From an uncultured Treponema sp. (GTDB lineage: Bacteria; Spirochaetota; Spirochaetia; Treponematales; Treponemataceae): a DNA stretch of 64,000 nucleotides. A program made the position numbers and the translations under genes. Numbering within the stretch: the stretch's first letter is position 1; each line of letters begins with the position of its first letter. Positions 57,928 through 64,000 of this stretch are shown here, piece by piece. Where the stretch lies: contig CALGGS010000055.1 of NCBI GenBank assembly GCA_937915735.1, positions 1 through 64,000 of the forward strand. The letters run 5' to 3'. The notes beneath the pieces were generated by a model that saw nothing but the letters and a program-made list of their open reading frames with translations, was not told the DNA's origin and searched no databases.

Positions 57928-59538
57928 TTAAGACAAGTGCCGCCTTAGGGTTTCACGAACGGCAGAAGAGCCGGCAAGTTCTTCAACGAAAAGGCTTTCT
58001 ATCTTTTTGCCAAGACCTGCTTTGTAAAGGTCAGAGCCAAAGATATTCGCATTTGAGAGCAGGGGCTTTAACTGCCCTTTGTAAGATTCTTTTTTGTTCC
58101 ATTCGATGTCCGAAAGAAGAGCCTTCAGCTCGTCAAGCATCGGGTCTGGAGAAAGCTCAAAAGTTTTTCCCTTGTCGTCAACACCAAGAAGATAACGGCA
58201 CCAGCCTGCGATTGCCAGGGGAATTGCATCAAGCTTTGAAGCTTCCCCGTATTTTTCGACATAGGACTTTATTGTCTGTCCAAAACGAATTCCGACCTTT
58301 TGAGAAGTGTCACAGGCAATTCTCTGGGGGGTGTCCGGCAGGAAAGGATTCGGCAATCTGACAGAAAGAACCTCGTTCAGGAAATCTTTTGGTGAGATAA
58401 TTTTCGGGTCTGTTACGACAGGAAGTCCTTCCTTAAGGCCGATTCTCTTAACAAGCTCGCAAAGCTCGCTGTCTTTCATTTCATCGGCAATCAAATTATA
58501 GCCAAGGAGACAACCATAAACTGCAAGAGCTGTGTGAAGAGGATTCAGGCAGGTGGTGACCTTCATTCGCTCCACATTGTTCACTGTGTCCCTGTCAGTC
58601 ATATAAACGCCGGCTTTTTCAAGGGAAGGACGGCCGTTCGGAAAGTTATCCTCGACTACAAGATACTGAGGTCCCTCTGCGTTTACGAAGGGGGCTATAT
58701 AAGTCTTTTTCTCAGTTACGAAAGGCTTCATTTTTTCAATTCCGAGAGACTCAAGCTCATTTCCAATTTCCATGCTCGGACGGGGCGTGATTTTGTCTAT
58801 CATCGTCCAGGGGAATGAAACACGCTTTTCGTCGAGAATGTAATCCACAAATTCTTTAGTAACAAAGCCTTTTTTAAGCCATTCACTCGCCATAGTGACG
58901 ACGGAATTCTTTAGTTTTTCTCCGTTGTGAGAGCAGTTATCCATACTGACGACAGCAATTGGGAACATTCCATTTTTAAATCGGGTCAAAAGAAGGCTTG
59001 TTATCTGTGCCATGACAGATGTTGCCCTGTCAGGTCCTTTTTCTATATCAGAATTGATATATGGGAAAAAATCTCCTGAAGAATTTTTTAAGGCATAGCC
59101 CTTTTCTGTAATAGTGAAGCTCACAAGCTGTAAAGATTTTGAAGAGAAAATTTCTTTCATTCGGTTCCAGTCCTTTTCCCGAACAGGAGAAGAGCGGATT
59201 GCCTCTGCTAATGAAGCGATAACTCTTTTGTCAACATTTCCGTCAGGCTTTAAAGTGACACCAAGAACAAGATTTTCGTAAGGCTCGTAAATCTCGTCAA
59301 TCATGTCAAAGCTGAAGCCTTCGGCACAAGTAATTCCTGTCTTTGAAAAACCTTTTTCAATCAGACTGTCAGCGATTCCGCCAATAAAAATCCTGAAGAT
59401 GTTTCCCGCTCCGAAATGAACCCAGGCAGGATTTTTTTTCGTTTCAGAGCGTATTTCTTCTATATTGTAAGTCGGCAGGCTTACCCCGGCTTTTTTCCAA
59501 GACTCCTTGTCTTTTAAGCCCTCAATCGTAAGTTTCAT
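57928..59538 (-). CDS. uxuB: Fructuronate reductase (mannitol dehydrogenase family)
   Basis: UxuB interconverts D-fructuronate and D-mannonate with NAD. The 536-residue polyol-dehydrogenase-family protein has the Rossmann start WVHFGAGNIFRIFIGGIADSL, VSMDNCSHNGEKLKNSV with the conserved D-N-x-x-x-N-G pattern, KRVSFPWTMIDKITP, and the family's TCLNPLHTALAVYGCLLGY block. Neighbouring uxuA three bases upstream in the same operon makes the fructuronate/mannonate pair much more likely than other family members. Confidence 0.93.
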   Translation of the reverse strand: MKLTIEGLKDKESWKKAGVSLPTYNIEEIRSETKKNPAWVHFGAGNIFRIFIGGIADSLIEKGFSKTGITCAEGFSFDMIDEIYEPYENLVLGVTLKPDGNVDKRVIASLAEAIRSSPVREKDWNRMKEIFSSKSLQLVSFTITEKGYALKNSSGDFFPYINSDIEKGPDRATSVMAQITSLLLTRFKNGMFPIAVVSMDNCSHNGEKLKNSVVTMASEWLKKGFVTKEFVDYILDEKRVSFPWTMIDKITPRPSMEIGNELESLGIEKMKPFVTEKKTYIAPFVNAEGPQYLVVEDNFPNGRPSLEKAGVYMTDRDTVNNVERMKVTTCLNPLHTALAVYGCLLGYNLIADEMKDSELCELVKRIGLKEGLPVVTDPKIISPKDFLNEVLSVRLPNPFLPDTPQRIACDTSQKVGIRFGQTIKSYVEKYGEASKLDAIPLAIAGWCRYLLGVDDKGKTFELSPDPMLDELKALLSDIEWNKKESYKGQLKPLLSNANIFGSDLYKAGLGKKIESLFVEELAGSSAVRETLRRHLS

Positions 59539-59541
59539 AAT

Positions 59542-60618
59542 CTAACCTCGTTTTGCATTTTTTTCGACAGATTCCCACAAGCCACAGATGTAAGCGGCTC
59601 CCAACGCACGGTCATACAATCCGTATCCGGGCATTGCCTTTTCATCCCAAATCATTCGGCCGTGATCCGGGCGGATTGGACCTGTAAAGCCAATATCATA
59701 AAGGGCTTTTACGATTTCATACATATCAAAAGAACCGTCGCTTGAAAGGTGAGCCGCTTCCTCAAAATCATTCCGTCCATCGTTGAACTGCAAGTTTCTG
59801 ACATGAGCGAAATGGATTCTTCCCTTGAGTGCCCTAATCATTGCAGGAAGGTCGTTGTCAGGGTTAGTTCCATAGCTTCCTGCGCAGAAAGTAATTCCGT
59901 TATGCTTGTTGTCTGTCGCTTTAAGCATACGCTGAATGTTCGGAAGGCTGTTTATGATTCTGGGAAGACCGAAAACGCTCCAAGCGGGGTCATCCGGATG
60001 GATAGCCATATTGATGTCGTACTTGTCGCAGACAGGCATAATCGCATCAAGGAAATACTTCAGGCGGTCAAAAAGATCGTCTGCTGTCGTTCCCTCATAT
60101 AATTTGAAAAGCTCCTTGATTTTTGCCATTCGCTCAGGCTCCCAGCCAGGCATTACGCTTCCGTTCATATCAGAAGCGATAGTGTCAAACATCTTCGTTG
60201 GGTCGATTGAGTCAACCGTCTTCTGGTTGTAGGCAAGAACAGTTGAGCCATCAGGACGGATTCTGGCAAGCTCCGTTCTTGTCCAGTCGAATACAGGCAT
60301 AAAGTTGTAGCAGACCATGTGAATATCGTTCTTGCCAAGATTTTCAAGGCTCTTGATGTATGAGTCGATGTCCTTGTCCCTGTCAGGAGACGCGGTTTTT
60401 ATGGCATCGCTTACATTCACGCTCTCAATGCCGTCCAATGTAAGACCTGCGCTCTCAACCTCATCCTTAAGAGCCTTAATCTCTCCCTCTTCCCAGACTT
60501 CGCCAGGCATTTTGTTATATAAAGTCGAGATTACGCCCTTAACATAGGCTGTCTGCCGGATTTGCTTTAAGGTTACGGTGTCATATTTTGAGCCGTACCA
60601 TCTCATCGTCATTCTCAT
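59542..60618 (-). CDS. uxuA: Mannonate dehydratase
   Basis: UxuA dehydrates D-mannonate to 2-keto-3-deoxygluconate in glucuronate breakdown. The 358-residue protein begins MRMTMRWYGSKYDTVTLKQIRQ and contains HPDDPAWSVFGLPRIINS, GITFCAGSYGTNPDNDL, and IHFAHVRNLQ, the metal-binding regions of this TIM-barrel family. I chose the ATG at 60618 because GAGGAG lies directly before it; the longer frame to 60639 would run into the operator. First gene of a two-gene operon with uxuB, divergent from the GntR regulator. Confidence 0.95.
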   Translation of the reverse strand: MRMTMRWYGSKYDTVTLKQIRQTAYVKGVISTLYNKMPGEVWEEGEIKALKDEVESAGLTLDGIESVNVSDAIKTASPDRDKDIDSYIKSLENLGKNDIHMVCYNFMPVFDWTRTELARIRPDGSTVLAYNQKTVDSIDPTKMFDTIASDMNGSVMPGWEPERMAKIKELFKLYEGTTADDLFDRLKYFLDAIMPVCDKYDINMAIHPDDPAWSVFGLPRIINSLPNIQRMLKATDNKHNGITFCAGSYGTNPDNDLPAMIRALKGRIHFAHVRNLQFNDGRNDFEEAAHLSSDGSFDMYEIVKALYDIGFTGPIRPDHGRMIWDEKAMPGYGLYDRALGAAYICGLWESVEKNAKRG

Positions 60619-60633
60619 AGAAAAACTCCTCAT

Positions 60634-60674
60634 TAACATACTAGTATGTTAGTATATCAAAGATGAGTTGTCAA
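60634..60674 (-). promoter_or_regulatory. uxuAB promoter overlapped by an 18-bp operator palindrome
   Basis: The perfect palindrome TAACATACTAGTATGTTA (60634-60651) overlaps the -10 box TAACAT, with TTGACA (60669-60674) 17 bases upstream on the reverse strand. It is a good operator candidate for the adjacent GntR-family regulator, which would repress by blocking the -10. Confidence 0.75.
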
Positions 60675-60773
60675 GAAAAAGTTTTGATTTTTTGGGAACT
60701 TCTATCTAGCAAGTTTTTTTTATTGACATTTATAAAATCTGAATGTAAAGTTTCGTAAAAAACAGGAAAATAA

Positions 60774-61490
60774 ATGGAAAAGTCAGATTCAAGCGCGCAG
60801 TCAGCCGTATATAATGCACTCAGAAACAGTATTCTGTTCTTAAAATTAAAGCCCGGAACCCTGATAAGCGCGAAGGAAATAGCAGAAAAGCTTGATGTCA
60901 GCCGCACTCCAGTCAGGGAGGCCTTTATCAGATTGCAGAGAGACGGCTTGCTTGATGTTTACCCCCAAAAGGGAACTGTCGTCTCAAAAATAGATTTTGA
61001 CAAAATCGAGCAGGAGCGGTTCGTGCGTGAGAGCCTTGAATGTGCTAATGTCGAAAAGCTTATAGATAAATGCACTCGTTCAGATTTTCTAGCCCTGGAG
61101 CAGAATATCGAAGACCAGAGGGCGACTCTAAAAAATTGTGATTACAACGCGCTGCTAAAGCTCGACAATGATTTTCACAAGTATATGTTCAATGTTACCG
61201 GCCAGTCTTTAAGCTGGCAGCTAATCGAGAGCAACAGCAACCATTATTCAAGAATCCGGCTTATCTCAACCTGGAACAATGACACGATGCTGGAAAACAT
61301 CCTTCAGCATCAAAAGATTCTTTCTGCTATTCAGGAGGGAAAGGCTGAATATGCAAAAAATGTCATATCATCTCACCTTCACAGGCTGGAAATCCAAAAG
61401 CCTCAGCTGATGAAGGACTACCCTGATTATTTTGAGTGCCCGAAAGAATTCAGCGAAAAAAAATTCGATGAGCTTTTGGGTGATTTATAA
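60774..61490 (+). CDS. GntR-family regulator, FadR subfamily (putative uxu repressor)
   Basis: A 238-residue regulator. The N-terminal winged helix (SAVYNALRNSILFLKLKPGTLISAKEIAEKLDVSRTPVREAFIRLQRDGLL) is classic GntR, and the C-terminal all-helical FCD domain (about 90-220) carries the metal-ligand pattern including NDFHKYM and SSHLHRLEI. Relatives such as UxuR and ExuR sense fructuronate or galacturonate pathway compounds. Position next to uxuAB and the operator palindrome make uxu control likely; the effector is inferred. AGGAAAATAA precedes the ATG, and TTGACA-17-TAAAGT lies about 20-50 bases upstream. Confidence 0.9.
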   Translation: MEKSDSSAQSAVYNALRNSILFLKLKPGTLISAKEIAEKLDVSRTPVREAFIRLQRDGLLDVYPQKGTVVSKIDFDKIEQERFVRESLECANVEKLIDKCTRSDFLALEQNIEDQRATLKNCDYNALLKLDNDFHKYMFNVTGQSLSWQLIESNSNHYSRIRLISTWNNDTMLENILQHQKILSAIQEGKAEYAKNVISSHLHRLEIQKPQLMKDYPDYFECPKEFSEKKFDELLGDL

Positions 61491-61539
61491 TTACGAAAAA
61501 GCCTGGCGAATTCCGGTTACTTTTCTTCAAGACAAAAAA

Positions 61540-61560
61540 AATCTCCCGACATAGGGAGAT
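61540..61560 (-). terminator. Terminator after tRNA-Glu
   Basis: Reverse strand ATCTCCC / GGGAGAT stem followed by TTTTTTTT. Confidence 0.85.
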
Positions 61561-61569
61561 TTACAATAT

Positions 61570-61642
61570 TAGCCACAACGGGAGTCGAACCCGTCTCTCC
61601 GCCTTGAGAGGGCGGCGAACTAAACCGATATTCGATGCGGCC
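61570..61642 (-). tRNA. tRNA-Glu (anticodon CTC)
   Basis: Reverse strand begins GGCCGCATCG. Anticodon stem CCGCC/GGCGG encloses CTCTCAA, giving CTC. T arm ACGGG-TTCGACT-CCCGT. The acceptor pairs GGCCGCA with TGTGGCT with wobble pairs, including G1-U72. CCA not encoded. Confidence 0.92.
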
Positions 61643-61649
61643 ATTAAAA

Positions 61650-61669
61650 AAAGCTGACTTTCAGTCAGC
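61650..61669 (-). terminator. Terminator-like hairpin between tRNA-Gln and tRNA-Glu
   Basis: Reverse strand GCTGACT-GAAA-AGTCAGC-type stem (GCTGACT/AGTCAGC) followed by T7, about 3 bases before the tRNA-Glu 5' end. Confidence 0.75.
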
Positions 61670-61674
61670 CCTAG

Positions 61675-61745
61675 TTCCCCAAGGAGGATTCGAACCCCCA
61701 CAATCAGAACCAGAATCTGAGGTGCTACCATTACACAATCGGGGA
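61675..61745 (-). tRNA. tRNA-Gln (anticodon CTG)
   Basis: Reverse strand begins TCCCCGATTGTGTAATGG. Acceptor TCCCCGA pairs with TTGGGGA. Anticodon stem TCAGA/TCTGA encloses TTCTGGT, giving CTG. T arm GGGGG-TTCGAAT-CCTCC. CCA not encoded. Confidence 0.93.
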
Positions 61746-61761
61746 ATGCAATGTGAGAATA

Positions 61762-61790
61762 AATATATAGTAATCGGAAAAAAGTGTCAA
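61762..61790 (-). promoter_or_regulatory. Promoter of the tRNA-Gln/tRNA-Glu unit
   Basis: Reverse strand TTGACA (61785-61790), 17 bases, TATATT (61762-61767): the best consensus match in the window. Confidence 0.85.
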
Positions 61791-61863
61791 TAGTTTTGAA
61801 TAGAAAAATTCAAAAAAAAATTTATTTTTTTTAGTTTTTTGAATGGAAAAAAATCAAACAGCC

Positions 61864-62514
61864 CTAATCCTTTAATTTTTGCTCTGGCAGCATGCATATT
61901 ACGGTGTTTCCAGGGGTAACAAAACAGGCCCTTTTTTTGTCGGCTACTCTGTAGTCCTTTAAAATGGCGGCATTTGTTTTCCATGTACTTTTTGCCTTAC
62001 CCATAAAAAGAAGCTCATCTGAGTCATCATAAACGGCGATATTTTCGCTGGCATTTGTAAGGAATTCCTTGAAGTTTTCTGTCGTCGAAGTCAAAAGCTT
62101 TTCGTTGTAGTTCACTAAAAAAATGATTTCATCTTCTTCGCCATCGGCGGTAGAATATTTTACTTTGTATGAGCCTTTTGGAATATTCTCACCTTCTGGA
62201 GCCGAAAGATTCAGGGAAAAAGCATATTTTTTATTCATTCCTGTAAAAATTCCAGGATTCGAGATATTCCAGATATAGCCGGTCTCTTCGTTTGTCACCG
62301 TAATGCTTTCGGTTCTCTGAACTTCATTCGTTACCTGCAAAAATACGGCGAGCCTAGCTGAAGGCGCGGAATCATTATCCTTAAAATCAAAAATCACTGT
62401 GCTTGAAGCGGAAACGACATCAGTCTCGCTGTCTGCGCAGGAAAAAAACGGGAGAGAAATAAGAATGAGAAAGATGCCGAAATAAATTCGGCATGACATT
62501 TTATGCAATCGCAT
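61864..62514 (-). CDS. Lipoprotein of unknown function
   Basis: A 216-residue predicted lipoprotein (LISLPFFSC, Cys near residue 26). The mature part has a beta-sandwich feel (TVIFDFKDNDSAPSARLAVF; NKKYAFSLNLSAPEGENIPKGSYKVKYST) and a Lys-rich C-terminus. It begins one base after the stop of the 62516 gene, so it is translated from the same transcript. Function unknown. Confidence 0.75.
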   Translation of the reverse strand: MRLHKMSCRIYFGIFLILISLPFFSCADSETDVVSASSTVIFDFKDNDSAPSARLAVFLQVTNEVQRTESITVTNEETGYIWNISNPGIFTGMNKKYAFSLNLSAPEGENIPKGSYKVKYSTADGEEDEIIFLVNYNEKLLTSTTENFKEFLTNASENIAVYDDSDELLFMGKAKSTWKTNAAILKDYRVADKKRACFVTPGNTVICMLPEQKLKD

Positions 62515-62515
62515 T

Positions 62516-63682
62516 TTAGAAGTTGAAAATCAAGTTGATGACGGTTAAATCTTGGGATGCAAACTGATTTACGATTGACTCGAACTTTACATTGAGTTTT
62601 TTACAGGCATCGTCAAGATAAGAAAGATAATAAAGACCTAAATCAGTGCCCCCCTGACCGTCAGGAATTTCGCGATAAAAGTCGATGAGAGAGCGTTTAT
62701 TTGTGTCCGCCGCCATTTTGTTTTCGATATTTTCCTTTGCCTCGCCAGTCTCGTCGCTTTTGTTTAAAACCATAATCTGCAACCGGCCTTGCTTACCGAT
62801 AGCAGTCGAACCGCCACCCAGCTTCCATGAAAGAGAAACAAGCTCATGCTTTCGTTTGAGCTCGGCAATGATTTTTGAGCGGACTTCAGGATCAAAAAGC
62901 AGGGCATCCAAATCATCTACCCCGTTGTAAAGGATTTTTGCGGTTTTTTTGAGGTTCTGCGTTTCGGCATTTACGGCAAGCTCCATAAGAAGGATTGAGA
63001 TATATTCTGCGACACGGGATTTTTCCATATAGATTTGCAGAAGATGCCGGATTGCAATGTTAATCTGTGCAAAATCCTCTTTATTTTTGAAGAATTTGAT
63101 GATGATGTACCAATTCATAAGAGAGAGCCGGTTCAGGAATTTTTCGGTCATAAGGAGATAGACATTCCTCTCTTCGAGGGAATAGTCCTTGTTTTCCATA
63201 ATTGACTTCCAGACAGGATCCAAAATTTCTTTTTTCGCCTGACGGACGACAGCTTCTTTTTTTGAAATTATAAGACGAAGCTGCTTGTCGTCGATTTTTG
63301 TGCGCTCGTCAATAAGCTCGCTTGGATTTGCCCTGTTGTGCTTACGAACGCAGTCGCATTTGATTAAATCTGCGAAAAGATTTCGGTCAAACTGCTTGTA
63401 AAGTATTGAATAGACAACGACTTTTGCCAGATCCATAACTTCCTGACGGACTGAAACGAATTCTGACATTGATATTTCGATTTTTGAGATGTAGTCAACC
63501 ATAATCATATTCTGGATTGACTGGGGTGAAAAGGGATTTAAGGAGATGCCGTACTCTTCTACATTGTCCGCAAGGCGAATTCGGAGAAGTTTTTTGTTAT
63601 TGCTGATAAAATGGGATGTTCCCTCCTCCGTAAGAATGACTTTGAGTGGCAAATTAAGCGTGAACTTTTTTTCTGCTGGCAT
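62516..63682 (-). CDS. Conserved unknown cytoplasmic protein
   Basis: A 388-residue soluble, mainly helical protein with no signal or membrane segment. It starts MPAEKKFTLNLPLKVILTEEGTSHF, and its middle is alpha-rich with repeated hydrophobic helices (LLMTEKFLNRLSLMNWYIIIKFF). A proper AGGAG ribosome site and an upstream TATAAT are present. I do not recognise a family with a known function. It appears to be of a treponeme-restricted type. Operon with the downstream lipoprotein. Confidence 0.65.
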   Translation of the reverse strand: MPAEKKFTLNLPLKVILTEEGTSHFISNNKKLLRIRLADNVEEYGISLNPFSPQSIQNMIMVDYISKIEISMSEFVSVRQEVMDLAKVVVYSILYKQFDRNLFADLIKCDCVRKHNRANPSELIDERTKIDDKQLRLIISKKEAVVRQAKKEILDPVWKSIMENKDYSLEERNVYLLMTEKFLNRLSLMNWYIIIKFFKNKEDFAQINIAIRHLLQIYMEKSRVAEYISILLMELAVNAETQNLKKTAKILYNGVDDLDALLFDPEVRSKIIAELKRKHELVSLSWKLGGGSTAIGKQGRLQIMVLNKSDETGEAKENIENKMAADTNKRSLIDFYREIPDGQGGTDLGLYYLSYLDDACKKLNVKFESIVNQFASQDLTVINLIFNF

Positions 63683-63789
63683 ATTTTCTCCTGATTACTT
63701 TATTATAACTTAAATATCCCGAATTGTAAACAAACAAAAAATTTCTTATAATTATATAAAAAAATAAGCGCAATGTGCCCATATTAAAA

Positions 63790-64000
63790 ATGAAAAAATT
63801 AATTTTCCTTTTTCTTTTATTATCGGTAAGTTTCTCATTATTTCCGAAAGAAAATGCTCCTGAAAATAAGCTTTTTGGCGCTTTTCTTTCTTCGTATGTG
63901 AAAAAAAATCTTTCAGAGAATGGATTTACTGCGCTTGAACAGAGGCTTTCAGAGACGGGTCAGGACGAGTTCGCTTACAATCTGATTTTGGAATTTGAAG
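63790..64000 (+). CDS. Secreted protein, N-terminal part (runs off the window)
   Basis: An open frame from ATG 63790 to the end of the window, starting MKKLIFLFLLLSVSFSLFPKE, a typical signal peptide. The visible mature part continues with FGAFLSSYVKKNLSENGFTALEQRLSE. It is divergent from the 62516 gene. No Shine-Dalgarno sequence is seen. Too little is present to assign a function. Confidence 0.6.
   Translation, partial: MKKLIFLFLLLSVSFSLFPKENAPENKLFGAFLSSYVKKNLSENGFTALEQRLSETGQDEFAYNLILEFE

Overview
The window reads as chromosome from a spirochaete of the genus Treponema, probably a host-associated commensal of gut or rumen type. The main evidence is a periplasmic-flagellum gene pair (flgN-like, flgK) behind a sigma-28-like promoter, a FliG paralogue, many treponeme-style lipoproteins and outer-membrane barrels, Lon with an acidic N-terminal extension, and a glucuronate pathway (uxuA, uxuB). 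There are no rRNA genes, no CRISPR array and no prophage. Four tRNA genes are present (Gly-TCC, Phe-GAA, Glu-CTC, Gln-CTG), none with an encoded CCA.

Layout. 1-5.1 kb: end of yicC, a cytidylate-kinase-like gene, tRNA-Gly, lon, a YebC-family gene, ruvC. 5.2-10.8 kb: flgN-like, flgK, a DEAD-box helicase, glgA. 10.8-17.6 kb: an XRE regulator divergent from an operon of surface genes (two FN3 lipoproteins, a CsgG/LpoB-like protein fused to a barrel, an ankyrin lipoprotein). 17.6-20.5 kb: aminotransferase and ABC-F ATPase. 20.6-23.7 kb: a complete-ended IS66 element with an 8-bp target duplication, a broken tnpC and passenger genes. 23.8-29.8 kb: rnhB, a large secreted protein, a sugar-phosphate transferase, a POTRA/barrel protein. 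29.8-36.3 kb: a leftward cluster rho, prfB (programmed frameshift) and three envelope-type genes. 36.6-40.1 kb: LolA-like protein, outer-membrane barrel, lipoprotein. 40.2-49.3 kb: rlmJ, a transporter-phosphatase fusion, a periplasmic protein, tRNA-Phe, rsgA, tyrS and two unknowns. 49.3-57.8 kb: M16C peptidase, fliG-like, an RlmK-like methyltransferase, rnc, trpS, azlD, azlC. 57.9-61.5 kb: uxuB, uxuA and a divergent GntR regulator with an operator palindrome. 61.5-64 kb: two tRNAs, a lipoprotein, an unknown conserved protein and the start of a secreted protein.

Three things stand out. First, the 845-residue fusion at 41224-43761 joins a complete sodium/bile-acid-type (BASS) transporter to an extracytoplasmic sensor segment, a HAMP-like linker and a SpoIIE-type PP2C phosphatase: in architecture, a transporter that signals. 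Second, the IS66 element has perfect ends and target duplication but carries lipoprotein and membrane genes where its transposase should be, so it looks like a non-autonomous cargo carrier. Third, ten genes have a -10 hexamer ending only 6-8 bases before the ATG and no Shine-Dalgarno sequence, which points to widespread leaderless mRNAs. In addition, dispersed palindromic and short-period repeats lie in frame inside at least three genes (DEAD-box helicase, POTRA/barrel protein, rlmJ), reminiscent of the Rickettsia palindromic elements found inside ORFs.

All calls come from reading the sequence and from knowledge of protein families; no database search was run.
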